Part shown: in pieces, positions 37,101 through 49,679 of the stretch
Layout of the letters: the number at the start of each line of letters is the position of its first letter
How positions within the stretch are numbered: position 1 is the stretch's first letter
Source: Pyxicephalus adspersus
Lineage: Eukaryota; Chordata; Amphibia; Anura; Pyxicephalidae
NCBI RefSeq assembly: GCF_032062135.1
Contig: NC_092862.1
Span: forward strand, 65,738,933-65,802,932
DNA length: 64,000 nucleotides
Direction: 5' to 3'
Notes under the pieces: generated by a model
Database searches by the model: none
What the model was told of the DNA's origin: nothing
Seen by the model: only the letters and a program-made list of their open reading frames with translations
Program-made: the position numbers and the translations under genes

Positions 37101-37849
37101 ATGGTTCATTACTGATTTATAGATAAAAATTAAACTTCAGGAAAACTTTATATATACATTTCAAACATTTATAGATAACTTAATTTACCTGCTAACGGAG
37201 TTATATTTCTAATAGCTCAGTTTTGCTATCCAGGCAACTTTGGATCACTCTGGACAGTGGAAGAACTGCTTCGTTTCTAAAGAGATGATCTCTCTGTTGA
37301 AAGTTTTAGGCAGACTTTGCAATGCAAGCAATGTCCATTTATTTTAAAAGAGTAAAAAGATAATAACTATACTTACTATCCACAATGCATGGAGTGGAGT
37401 CACTATCCTTCCAACAATACTAAGTCACCCACATCTCATGAAGCAAAAGTCTAGCACAGTACAGTAGCATCTTCTCATGAGATTTTGGCTACCTAGTATT
37501 GCCCAAGATTTTGTCAGAAGGGATAGTGATCTTACTATTGTCTAGGGATAATCCAACGTTTTACTTAGGGGTATTTCTCTTTTGGGTTTTATGCAGCATT
37601 TTAAAAGTAAAAAGGTAGTTACTATACTTGCCACCTAGCATTAGAGAAGGAAGCTCGAGTAAATAAATGGACTTGGCATTTGTGTACAGGAACTGCTTAG
37701 CCTACTGAAAAACCAGAATTTTATGATTGTGCAGACTCAACAGATGTGGAGTGGGGTAGTACTACATGAGAAATGTTGGTAATAAGGACAGGGGTTGCCC
37801 CACTTTTATAAATTTTAAATTTCCTAACAATATTCAAAAAATCTGTAAT

Positions 37850-37879
37850 ATTTATTATTATTATTATTATTATTATTAA
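37850..37879. repeat. (ATT)n microsatellite
   Basis: About ten ATT units. Confidence 0.9.
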
Positions 37880-38880
37880 GGATTTATTTACTGCCAACCA
37901 CTTACGCATAGTATTGGTTTTCAGTATATTTAATTAATGTACCAAATGTGTAAATGGAATGAAAATGTATTTTACATAATATATATTGTTTCAGAAGCAC
38001 TGGCGGGTCCTTTTAGTTCCATTTATTGGTGGGCTTAGGCCAACATGGATTTTGGAGGTGCCTGAAATAGTTTGGATGTTTTTTGTCCAAGAACCATCTA
38101 CAGTTCTATGAAGAATAAGAGGACATTGTGTGTCTGTGATGAGCAATAGAAATGAAACCGCAATAACAAAGAGATTTGCTTTAACAGAATAATGATTACA
38201 AAAGAGCATTTCAAGAAACCAAAAGCTGGCAATGCTTCTAGATCTCTATTTCATGGGAAGTCAAACAATTCACTGTGCCAAACAAGGGATCAGCTGCATT
38301 ACACGAAGGAATTTTTTATATTCCCATCACAGAGCCACTAAGCAGTGGGCTTCTTAACCTCTTCCTAGCTGAACATTTCTAATACATAGGATAAGAGTAT
38401 ACTCAGCATAGTAGGGGCCTAATATTCAATGTATTTCAGTAGAATTTAAATCCTTTTATTATAATCAAATTGCAAGTGATTTACTAAAACTGGAATATGA
38501 GGTCCCACCTTAACATTTATTTAACTTGTATGCAGTCAGGTAGAGGCTTCAAATACATATTTGTTGGGAGATCTAAAGGTGATTGGACAGTAAAGTTTTA
38601 GTATGTGTGCAGAGCTTGAGTTGCTTAGTAATTGCATTTTTGCATCTCATTTTGGCAACAGTATTGGACATTATTTTTTTTTTGTGCTATCCTTTTCTGT
38701 GGCTGCAAATAATGACTTCTTTCCATTTATCCAGATCATTTTATGATAAATACTGTGTTATCAAAATGAACCCGCTAGCTTGCCTTAACTTTTACCTTAG
38801 GAAAATGTGAATTATATTTATCCTTGTTTTTTTTTAACAAATTAGCCTATGACAAGTATACTTGAGTTAATATTATCTTG

Positions 38881-39030
38881 TAATTGTATAGTGTTGACAT
38901 ATTACGCAACACTTTGCAATGTCCATACTTAGTCACTAACCGTCCCTCAGATGGGCTCAGGATCTAAGGGCCACTGAAAGAAAATTGAGTGCCCGGAGAA
39001 AGCCGGAGAAAGCCGGAGAAAGCCCATGCT
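38881..39030. mobile_element. Interspersed retroposon fragment, copy C
   Basis: Begins TTGTATAGTGTTGACATATT and carries ACGCAACACTTTGCAATG, GTCACTAACCGTCCCTC and GGGCTCAGGATCTAA; its end has three CCGGAGAAAG units where the family normally has a single CCGGAGGAAA-type block. Confidence 0.6.
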
Positions 39031-39334
39031 AAGTGAGGCAAGAGTGGAAATGTATGTATTTTTTTCTCGATATGTATAGTGCTTGTATGTCTCACAGCTC
39101 TTTGGAGACTATAAAAAAACAACCACATTAGTTATTGTCAATTGACTATCAGGGTTTACAATCCAATGTGCCTACCACACAATGACTTATGTAAACATGT
39201 TAGAAACTGGTCATGCATAATGATTTTAAGTTTTGGAATAAATCTTAACAAATGGGGAGATAGCTATATGAAGTAAACCAGATGGGAATAAAACAGAAAT
39301 TAAGTAGGTAAAGTCTATGTCTATATTTTTGTAT

Positions 39335-39510
39335 TGTCCGTGTGGGCTACATTGTAAGCTCTTCGGAGCAGGGTCCTCTCCTCCTGTGTCAATGTCTGTA
39401 TTCGTGTGTCATTTGCAACCCCTAATAATGTACAGTGCATAATATGTTGGCACTATATAAATCCTGTTTATTAATATGATTAATATTTATAATACTGTCC
39501 GTGTGGGCTA
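39335..39510 (+). mobile_element. Retroposon copy D with 15-bp target-site duplication
   Basis: A 146-bp insert (39350-39495) starts CATTGTAAGCTCTTCGGAGC and ends GGCACTATATAAATCCTG followed by an A/T-rich tail. It is flanked by the identical direct repeat TGTCCGTGTGGGCTA at 39335-39349 and 39496-39510. A long target duplication with an A/T-rich 3' tail is typical of target-primed retroposition (SINE or 5'-truncated LINE). Confidence 0.85.
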
Positions 39511-39567
39511 GAGCCTTGGAAAATTGTATTCTGGTGACAAACTACACCTTTCTAAAAGAGACCTTTA

Positions 39568-40001
39568 AGGTGCGTACACACTTCCAATTTTTATCGTTCA
39601 AAATGAACGACGAACGAACGACGAACGATCGATTGGGCAAAAATCGTTCGTAAAAAAAGTAACCAACGACGCCGACGAACGAGGAAAGTCGTTGGAAACG
39701 AACGACCGGACCGGCGGATCGGATTGGACGACGATCGTTGACCACCGTTTGTGTGTACGATCGTTCGTTGATCGTCCATGGTCTGAGCATGCGTAATGAA
39801 CGAACGTTCGTTCACTTCCTGTCGTGCACATAGTTCCTCTATCGCTCAAACGATCGTATCTATTGTGTGTACAATATCTATGAACGATCGTGTCGTTATC
39901 TCTATGTGCAGGATCGGTGCTATACGATCGTTCGTAGATATCGTGCAGGATCGTTCGTCGTTCGTTTTCCAACGATAATAATTGGAAGTGTGTACGTAGC
40001 T
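39568..40001. mobile_element. TTA-flanked MITE, copy 1 (PIF/Harbinger-like)
   Basis: A 434-bp element with terminal inverted repeats AG(G/C)T(G/A)CGTACACACTTCCAAT, flanked by TTA at 39565-39567 and 40002-40004. The interior is rich in ACGAACGATCG and TCGTTCG, giving very high CpG density. It has no coding capacity. A 3-bp TTA duplication fits PIF/Harbinger. A second copy in opposite orientation lies at 49233-49676. Confidence 0.88.
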
Positions 40002-40089
40002 TTAGTCATTCTAATCTTTTTTTAGATATGCATGTAGGTCAACCTAATGTAAACAGTATTATCAGAGTGTGCTAATGTATTAAAGACAT

Positions 40090-40295
40090 TGGGCCTAATT
40101 TAAAAAATGAGAAAATAGACCTGGGGGACCTGGGTGATCTAGCAAGATTGAAAGTATTTCTTAAAAATCATTTGTTATTAGTTGGCAAATATTTTCAGTC
40201 CTGGACCAGATCCATTCCAAGTTAACTGGATCACCCAGGTTCTCCCATGATAATCTATCTTCTCCACTCTTGGAGAGCTTTAATCAATCAGGCCC
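40090..40295. mobile_element. MITE (TGGGCCTGATTTATTAAAGC family), fuller copy
   Basis: Left end TGGGCCTAATTTAAAAAATG, right end CTTTAATCAATCAGGCCC; central CCTGGACCAGATCCATTCCA is shared with the copy at 52491. Long imperfect inverted arms include GGTGATC and its mate GATCACC. Target duplication not clear. Confidence 0.75.
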
Positions 40296-40686
40296 TGTGT
40301 GTATGTATAGTTTTTAATTATGTATGTGTATGGTATTTCCTTTTTATCCACTTATCTAACAGCTGATGAGTATAGATTCTATGTAATGACTGGTAGCCAA
40401 AGAACATGTGACCAAGATTGTTTAGGCAGGACACAGTATTTGATCTTTCTAAGGTAATACAATCTGTCTGTATGTGACGTATAAATGAAAGCAATGGTTG
40501 ACCTTTTTTAACCTATTTTTGTCTTATTTTGAGGGGAAATAAATGCAGCTATTCTTTACATATTATTAAATTTGATCAAATTAAGGTGTATAGACCTGTG
40601 GACTTTCAAAGATTTTTTGGAGCTGGCAAAAATATTGTCATGGCCAAAATCCAGCCTATGTAGTATCTTTTTACAGATACATAAAC

Positions 40687-40689
<3 letters not shown>

Positions 40690-40727
<38 letters not shown>
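40690..40727. repeat. (TA)n microsatellite
   Basis: About 18 TA units. Confidence 0.95.
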
Positions 40728-40732
<5 letters not shown>

Positions 40733-42719
40733 AAGTATTTATTTAACAATACTATAACCATTAAACAAAGAACTGATTTTTTTTTTTTTATAAAAAGAAC
40801 ACAATTCCTCATAAAAACCCCACAAGGGTGGTTTTTAATGGATTCGTTTTATAAAATAGCTGATGTTATAGGTTTTATGAGTCCTTATTATCGAGGAAAA
40901 GAACACCTCACTATAACTGAGACTATACAGTATATAAAATCAAGGTGGCATGACATGACTCAATGGCTAAATACTTGACTGGTATGCTGTAACATTGCCA
41001 TCGGTTGTGACTACCATCCAATGAATGCACTTCTAGCAATGGCTGATGGATTAGGCTAAATCATGTAAAGGATAACAATCAACATTATCATCACATTGGG
41101 GTTGCTTATGAAGGGTGCAACTCCAAATCAAATTCTTAGGACCTACCACAGATAACGACTGTATATTTTATGTGAAGTCTTTACTGCAAATCCTAAATAC
41201 AACAAAAGTAAAAATAGACATGCTTGATCATTATAATATATTAGATGGTATGGAAATATGTTTTTTGTGCCTTACTTCTGTGTTGAGGGCTTACTTCTGG
41301 CCAAGCCCCTCTGGAGAGTCCTTTGGTAGGTTTAATGGCCAGACACCCATGAAATATTAATGATAATAACAATATTAATAATAATATGGATCAGATTCAG
41401 CACGTATAGACAAACTGGTGCTCTGGAGGAAACTGTCGACGCCTGTTAGGTTAATTTAGGTTTTCTTTGTCTAATTACTGTGAGCTTTGGGAGAAGGAGC
41501 TGAGCTGAGGGCAGTAAACTGACACTTGGGCTCTGTGTGTGGTATCCCAGCAGAGTTTGATGGAAAAAGTCTGCATCCACTCAACTGCAGGTCACTGGCT
41601 GAGACCCCTCCACTCACCCAGCAGCGGCTGTGCAGCCACAGAGACAGTGCTCTAGGCTACCCACCTATTCCATCAGAACCCCGGCCTTTATCTGCTTCTT
41701 CTCCTGACACTATCAAGCTAAACTGCTAAACCACATATAGACAAACCAAGACTCGAAAAATGTATTCTATATGGTTTCTGTCATCAGTGAGAGACCCTAG
41801 CTGTGCATTTCATAGGCTGCAGGAATTTCATTCACCAAATGTTATTCTTTACATTAAACTCCAATCAACAACACTCTGCAAAAATAAACAAGGTGAATTA
41901 AGCAAAGTCTCATTGTCTGATTTCTCTTCCTCCACCTCCCAGGCTGCCACACGAAATGGACTTTCATTAACTCCTGACTGACTTGGCAGACTTCTGAAGA
42001 CTCTTCTTACTACAGGCTTTTATAACAGGGGGGAAAGAGAAGCATATTATATTATATTATATGTTATATTATTTGCTGCTGTGTGTGTGCATTTCATTGG
42101 GTATGAGTGTGTATAAAACATATTTTCCCTCATTGTGTCAAGTATTTTACTTTATTATTATTTGATTCACTTTGCAATGTTTTGCATATATGAGCATGAA
42201 GCTCCCTTTTGCATTATTAACACAATTATACATTTATCTCCTCAGATCAGGCAGGTGACATATTATTGTAATTGAGCTTTCAGGAATTTTGTGCTTTAAA
42301 TAAAACAATTATATCAACTTTAGTGCTGGAATATTGTGCTGCTTTCCTAAACACATGTTGGATTTATGCAAACTTGGTCAAAGCTGAGAAAAGCCCCCTA
42401 CTTTATAATGTGTTTGTATGTGTGTGTGTATTCTGAATTATAATGAAATATACTGGTGGCTCAGATGTGTAGTAGGCCTTTATCTTTCTGTGTACGTCTA
42501 CTTGTGAATGTTTTTACAATAAATAAATATACAAACGTTTATTGGTCTGTAGTGTTTTATTTATAAATGTACGATAAAAATGTGCTTTAAACATTTTTAC
42601 ATATAAAAGGTTACCTACTAAGACACACATAGAAGCACTCCTTCACAAAATACCTCATTGAACACCGATGCTTAATTTGCACCCAGTGTAGCAATAATGG
42701 CTATTTAATATCTGTATAA
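40728..42719. other. Intergenic DNA with a candidate regulatory block
   Basis: Mostly AT-rich. The part 41430-42010 is repeat-free and less AT-rich, with GTCTAATTACTGTGAGC, and may be conserved. Two open frames there (41526-41729 and 41760-41981) lack known domains. Confidence 0.35.
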
Positions 42720-42875
42720 ATTTAGTGAAAAAAAACAAAAATACTTTTTGAAGCATTCCCTGGTGGAGAACTTTCCAGGTCCATGTATTTCCATGACAGT
42801 AATTGATTCTCCACCAGGGAATGGTTTAGTGAATGTCAGATTCACTGCTATATTATTAAACTGGTAATGTCACTT
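42720..42875. mobile_element. MITE-like element with 17-bp stem
   Basis: CATTCCCTGGTGGAGAA (42754-42770) pairs exactly with 42807-42823; nearby GTGAATGTCAGATTCACTG resembles sequence at 2342 and 57474, and ACATGGACCT-type sequence links it to the fragment at 17000. Ends uncertain. Confidence 0.5.
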
Positions 42876-44497
42876 AATGTTATTATTATTTACCAATTTA
42901 TTTTGAAGGGCTTGTTTTTTAAGTGTATTTTATTATAAGGTTCCTGTACCAGCTTTTTGAATAACACACTTTATTATAGAGAATATTTTTAACAAACAAA
43001 TATACTCGTAACACAATAAAAAACACATCATAAACTTTGTTTGTTACAAAGTGATTTCCACTAGAGAAGCGTTACTGTACCCTGTATTAATTTAGCACAA
43101 GACAAGGCCCAGGCGTTGAAGTGTGACTGTAAGAAGCAGATACTTTGTTAGTTATAACAGGGCCAATTACTGGGATCAGTGGGACCTGTCATTTCAGGAT
43201 TACAAGGACACACATTACTGTCATATTGGTGATGTGTGGAGAACAACTCTGGTCTGTTTGCACCTGTTCATACAATGAGAACTGGAGGGGGTGGAACTTC
43301 ATAACTAACTCAAAATATTAAGTCAAATTTTCTTCTAAACAGTTTAACCATCTGTGATCCTATGCAGAATTTCCATCAATTCTAACCACAGATTTTTATA
43401 TGCCCTTGTAAAGCCAGTAACTACAGACTGTATACTCTTCTGCATTCTACAGTGCAGATGTTACAACAATTAATCTCCTCACAAGCACATCATTTTTTCA
43501 TTATATAAGTATTTTAGCTACATTTCTCAGCCATTTTATAGCATCCTTTTGACATGCATTTTCCATTCATTTTTAAAACTGCTTATAGCTAAAGAGAATT
43601 AAGGGACTGATTTTCAGACAGTAGTACAACTGTCCTTGAAGAGTTATCATTGGAATTGGTTTGTGTTTTGAAAATGAGAGGAGCAGTTTATAATTTTAAG
43701 TATTACAATACATCATCATTGTCATGGGGTTTAGAGGGAAACTGACAACCAAATAAAGAGCACTTGGACACGCAGTTCTACACTAATTACACAAAGCAAC
43801 ATGTTTTTGCCAAGTTTGTTCAAGCTGGATTAATGTTCCTGTATCATACCAAATTCATTTTGCCTGTAGCCATTTTGAAAAGTCACCCACAATGTGCTTG
43901 GCACAAAACAATATTGATAGTCTGTAGCCCAAAAAAAGCTTTTTGCTACATTGTGAGAGCTTTAAAGAGTAACCCTAACAATGACCTTCTTTTTTTTGGT
44001 CCCTTCTAGTCTGTTTAATGTACCAAGGCATTAAAGCATTTTGTTTTACATGTTTCATATGTATAAAAATGTACTTGTTGATTTTGCCAGAAAACATGAT
44101 GTGCTTTTAATTCTATCTGCTGTTAACTATGAGGACAACAGGACTCCTCTATGCTACAAAAGGGATGAGATGAGAAAGCTTCTAAAGTCCTATTCTTTTT
44201 CTGTTGTTCTGATACAATAGGTTGCATGTTGTCAGCCTAAGACAGAATTACCAGGTAAAACTAAGGATTTAAAGAAGCTTAAAAAAAAACATGTAGCCAC
44301 CATACCTAAAGACTGATATGCTGCAATAGAATAAGTAGGTTAGAACAAAAAATAGTCTGTATCCAAATCTAATTCTCACTTTCACTCCGCTTTACAGGAA
44401 CACAAGCTCGTGTCACGTATGACAATTTACTTTAAATGTTAATTCCATTTATGTTATGGCAGTAATCATAAGCTCCTCTTATGTGCTTCCCCAACTC
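42876..44497. other. Intergenic DNA, nothing recognised
   Basis: AT-rich; no element or gene supported. Confidence 0.5.
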
Positions 44498-44640
44498 TTA
44501 GATTGTAAGCTTTTCTGGGCAGGGCCCTCTCCTCCTTCCGTGTCAGTGTCTGAATCTGTCATTTGCCACCCCTATTTAATGTGCAGAGCTGTGTAATATG
44601 GGGTACTATATAAATACTGTTTATGAATAACAATATTAAT
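44498..44640 (+). mobile_element. Retroposon copy E (TTGTAAGCTC...CTATATAAATACTG family)
   Basis: CTCTTAGATTGTAAGCTTTT, GGGCAGGGCCCTCTCCTCC, GTCATTTGCCACCCC and GTACTATATAAATACTG, then an AATAACAATATTAATAACA tail. No target duplication identified. Confidence 0.75.
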
Positions 44641-45899
44641 AACAATCTAAAACACCAATTAAAAAACAATCAAATCACTCATAAATGTGATCCTAAATAT
44701 TACTGATTTTTGGACAAAATGTCATCTGACTGGGCAGGGCTGGAATTTTTGAGGATTGGTTAAACATCATTTTAAAATTAAAATCTTGTTTGTGCCCCAA
44801 TCAATATATAACTTCTGGTACATTTTCCTAAAAATGTGTACAAATCCAGTAGTAAAAGAATTGAGACAGAATAGCTGTTTTCTGTAGGAACGGAGAATGA
44901 GCATTTTGCAAGTTACAATAATGTGTTCAATAAAAATGAATTCGCATTTACTTGGCAGTGTACCCAGCCAGATGTACACAAAGATATTTAAAAAATGGGA
45001 AGCTCTTGCATTCTTTCAGGAAAAACTTTTCAGTGTCTTCCAGATGAACAGGATCGGGACTTCTTTTGATAAAAACACTTGAGTTGATCGATTTTTGAAG
45101 TCTGGGAGTCCATTATTGATACCCTGCCAACGGTCACTAAACAACAACTCTTACGGACATTTCACTTAATATGGCATTTATTTCCAGGATTCTTTGTAAT
45201 GAGCTTCCAATTTGGCTTTGAACATGTTGAAGAGCCATATTTCCCTTTCCTGGATGGGTTATTCATGGGCCGCTGACTTTATAACTGTTTGACATGGTTA
45301 TTGGTCTGTGTTCTTTCTTTGGCTTTTGGTTTTTATTGTTCTGGTTTGAATTGGAATTTTGTTTGCACATGATTGGGTAAAGGGCATGCAACATACAAAT
45401 GAACATTTAAGCCCAATTCTAACATAAACTTTATTTTGTGCACTTCCTGTCTCTACCATGTGACAATATTTCAAAGCAGGACAAATGAACTAAGCATTTA
45501 TTACTGTGTGAGGAACACAATTGTTGTAATAATACCTTGAGATTTTGGCGCATTCATATTTTAATGAACACCTTACATTATGTTGCTGCCCGTACCCTCT
45601 TAGTGATCTTTGCCATCACTTTCTGCCCTGAAAGAGTATGAAAAGAAATCTATCTATATTAAAAAAAGAAGCCATTGGACATTTGGGTTAACTTCACTAA
45701 GAAAAAGATCTTCCTTGGCTTTGTATAGGATGCAATGCTATAGGATCTCTAAATCGGTTTCTCTATTCTCCACATCCAGATTTCCTTGTCCTGTATGGGA
45801 CAATCTTGTCTTAGCACACTTTGTGTCTTTCCTTTTTGCACCTTACTGAACGTTTTATGATCATTCCTATACATCCCTGGTGTATTTTACTTTTTCTAA

Positions 45900-46200
45900 C
45901 CTACCTAGATGTTGTATACAAGTTTTTTGTCTATGTATATAATATTTCAATCTAATTCCAATATATGCATTTTAATCTGACATGTTGTTTTAAAGATTTA
46001 TGTTAGTTACATTCATAATTTTTCTATTGAAACATATGTAATGCATATATTATTTTGAAACTGTTTACAGTTTTAGGAAATCCCCTGAGGAAGCTCTCGA
46101 GTGAAACTCGTTGGCATATGAGATACCTATTGCAATGTATACATACAACCCAATGTGCTTTCCATAACATGGGTAAAACTTATACCAATACAATAAAAGA
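45900..46200 (+). mobile_element. Possible retroelement 3' region with hammerhead-like motif
   Basis: CTGAGGA (46085-46091) and GAAA (46103-46106) around a short CTC/GAG stem resemble the core of hammerhead ribozymes carried by Penelope-like and related retroelements. CAATAAAAG follows at about 46191. Stem II appears decayed and no coding remains, so the assignment is tentative. Confidence 0.3.
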
Positions 46201-46429
46201 GAACAATGTATAGCCAGGGCTTTAGCATAGGTGACCTATGTTAATTCTAGGGCCATTAATTGTGTCATTAAACGTATTGTGTTTTGTTACCTATTTTTGC
46301 TGCAAAGCCTATCTTTCTTGTTCTTCATATTTGTTATATCATACGATAAGGGCTAGGCAAACTATACACATTTCCTATCCTAACGAGCAACCCTAGGAGT
46401 AAAACAAAAATATTAGTTACTTTTTATGT

Positions 46430-47110
46430 TTATATACCATACCCCAGTGCAGGATTTGTTAGCAACAGCTTAGAATCAGGTGTAAGGCCCTGGTCCAGCA
46501 CCAGAGCTCACCAGACACCAGTCCTCCAATCTAGCTCTGCACTTTTCACCCATAGCAAGCACCTGCTCAGCATCGGGAGGCTAGTTGCACCGTCCCAGCA
46601 CACGGTTGCCTCCAGGTTGGTCTGAAAGAGAACCAGTAGCCCACAGATATCGCAGTACAGGAGAGTCCAACAGAGGCAAGTCCAGAAAACATAGTCAGAG
46701 GTCAAACACAGGTAATCTGTCCACCAAACAAGGTATCCAAGGGTGAATACAAAATAAAGTTGAGGTCAAAAGCAAAGGTCAGTCCAGGCAACATACAATC
46801 TCATGGTCAGGAAACCGGCAGAATAAGCAACGGTAAATCCAACAAATAAACACACCAGCAGCAAGTCATCAAACTTACCATTACAACTGGCAAATGGTGA
46901 CTGTGAGCAGAAAACTCCCAGCAATGGCAGGGCAGGATAACTTCAGGAACTAATCGGTTCCTAAAATATCCTTCAGCTGTGCACAACCTCAGAGTATGTG
47001 CTGGGGATGCGGAAAAGGTATATCAGGCTAAACAGCTAAAGTGAGGCTGCTGAATAGAGGGCAGATAAGTAATTCTGTTTTCCTTGCTGCTCCAAACATC
47101 ACCGCTGGAA
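46430..47110. repeat. Unclassified repeat-like block
   Basis: Moderate GC with repeated AGGTCA/GGTCAGTCCAGGCAA-type phrases; its composition differs from the flanks. Resembles old LTR-element sequence, but no domain or terminus is visible. Confidence 0.25.
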
Positions 47111-49232
47111 AGAAAAAAAGGGCGTAAAATGGTATGCTTCACCAACAACTGCATGCTGGCTGGATTTACCTGTTGTTTTGAGAGGGTATCCCTGATTTTT
47201 AATGTCTCCCTCCTAAAACACCTGTTTGATGTTAAAAGGCATAAGGGCTGGTATTAGCATATAAACCCATATGGTAGAAATAGATTAAGGGGCTTTCATT
47301 CTAATATTATTTGTAAAATTGTCATTTTTTACAAATGAAAAAAAGGAATATAGTTTAAACAAGGTGAAAGCGTTTTGGGGGTAACGAAAATACAAAAACA
47401 TGTATATATTAATCATCCTAATATTTATTTTTTGCAGAGTGAGGAATCAAATACCTAATCTCTGTAATCCCTAAAGAACCAAACTGGTGACCTAGGTAAT
47501 AAACAGTCTTGCACTTTATAAAAATAGACATATATGAGATCACATAAATGCACAAGAATGTAAACAACCTTGGGTCTGAAGAGGCTTTTTAGTGTGTTCA
47601 TTTAGATTAGTGAATTGATTAAGTGGATAGACTAGGGTGTCAAATTCAGAGAAAAATATTTTTGACTATTGTTGTATTTAAAAGGAGTTTTAGAAACATT
47701 TTTGGACCAAAGTCTTTCAGCGCCATCAAATGTTTTACCTAAAATATTAAGTAATCACTGTATCAGGTGAATAGCACCTAATAAAAAAATGTAACCCCTA
47801 AATACAAGTGAATATTCAAATAAACCCTAAAGGTTACCTTTACCTTGAACTTCTACCTAATCCCTAAAGTAACCCACAAACTAAAGCTTATTAATAGGAA
47901 TTTAAAAAATCTTCATCAGCAAAGGTCACGGGCAACAAAGTATATACTGCAATTGAGTGTAAAAGTGTGACGTGTCCCCTGGCTTTCCAGTAGTAGGAGA
48001 CAAGGTAATGATAATTTTAGAGGCTTTGAAGGTGGGCACCGCATTAAGATTTCCAACATCAATTCCAACATCAGTTGTCCTTATATGTGTATCTATCAAA
48101 TGTTTTAATATGAGTTTTTCCCTGATGTTACTTGCCATCAAATTCTTAGTTTGTTTAACAAACAAACTCAGTTCTTATTCTGAAACCTACATCCTGAACT
48201 TAATTCGTAGAACAAAATTACCTTCAACTCTAAACTTACCCCTAATCCTAACACATAAACTTTAGCTATTAGCTATTCAAACTTGTTCAAGGATGAGAAA
48301 AATTAGGAGTACCTATAGATTTGTATTTTATGATTTTTTTTCGAGGAAATAAAAACATTTGAAGCAACAGTACACAAATAACAATCTAATGCGCAAAATG
48401 TGGCACAAATAACACTAAGTTGAATCCACTAAACTACCTTTATTATACCTCCAAAAAACCCTAAATAAAAGGAAAACAAGTAGATATTTGTTCTTTCAAG
48501 CAAATAGTTTAACTGAAACTGTGTTTTTGCTTTGATAAAATGTTGCTAATAAAGTTAGGGAAAACACCATAAGCCACTGTCTCTTTGTTACACATTATCC
48601 CCTTCCCTTTCCAAGTCCACCTATATTGAATTTATTTTCCACCATTCTTTTCTAGGTCTCCTTGGTTCCTATTCTGTGTCTATGTCCATCTGGAGTCCAT
48701 CTGTGGAAGGCTCTGTTCGAGGGAGTAAGTGGACCTGAAAGCACATCTAGTCAGTTTGCATTGATGCATTTTGACTGGTTAGCTAATGGGATTTGTGATT
48801 GTTTTTCTGTGTAACTCACTCTTACAGTTGGTGTTGGATATTGATTTTAAGGACCTTGGTCAGATTTTCGCTCAGGAAGACTAAGTTTTTGGTTTAATGT
48901 TTTTTTTTTCTGTCTTTTTCATCACCTATACATACAAAAGAATGCAGGAATGAATCTTAAAGCAGAATAAAAGCCTAAATTTCCCCTCCAATAGAGTTCC
49001 TGTGCCATTATTACTTCCAAAAACATTCCAGTAATTTTTAAAAATTGGTACCTGACGCAGATTACCAGTCTTAGGTTCTCTTTACCTCTGAGCCTTCACT
49101 AACCAGAAGTGTGCTGCAATCAACTCCTCACTGTGGTATGGATTAGCTTCTAATTGCTAAGTAAACAAACCAGGGAGAATCGGAGAGATGAACTGACAGT
49201 AAACAGCAAAATGCTTTTTTATTTTACTTTTA
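47111..49232. other. Intergenic DNA, nothing recognised
   Basis: AT-rich with short frames only. Confidence 0.5.
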
Positions 49233-49676
49233 AGCTACGTACACACTTCCAATTATTATCGTTGGAAAACGAACGACGAACGTTCATGCACGATATATAC
49301 GAACGATCGTATAGCACCGATCCTGCATATAGAGTTAACGACATATAAATATATAATAATCGTTCGTAGATATTGTACACACAATAGATACGATCGTTTG
49401 AGTGATAGAGGAACTATGTGCACGACAGGAAAGTGAACGGACGTTCGTTCATCACGCATGCTCTGAACATGGACGATCAACGAACGACCGTACACACGAA
49501 CGATGTTCAACGATGCTCTATCGTCGTCCAATCCGATCCGTCGGTCCGGTCGTTCGTTTCCAGCGACTTTCCTCGTTCGTCGGCGTCGTTGGTTACTTTT
49601 TTACGAACGATTTTTTGCCCAATCGATCGTTCGTCGTTCGATTGGAACGATAAAAATTGGAAGTGTGTACGCACCT
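49233..49676. mobile_element. TTA-flanked MITE, copy 2 (inverted relative to 39568)
   Basis: A 444-bp copy of the same family, flanked by TTA at 49230-49232 and 49677-49679. Begins AGCTACGTACACACTTCCAA and ends with the complement of AGGTGCGTACACACTTCCAA. By eye it is about 90% identical to the reverse complement of copy 1, with small indels, for example an ATTATATATTTATAT insertion-like segment near 49345. Confidence 0.88.
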
Positions 49677-49679
49677 TTA

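Noticed and set aside
39542..39978. Arg/Ser-rich frames of up to 124 codons
   Set aside because: They are translations of the non-coding CpG-rich MITE; equivalent frames occur in its second copy at 49256-49817.
46508..46705. Minus-strand 65-codon frame rich in Cys and Trp
   Set aside because: Lies in an unclassified repeat-like block and has no supporting start or domain.
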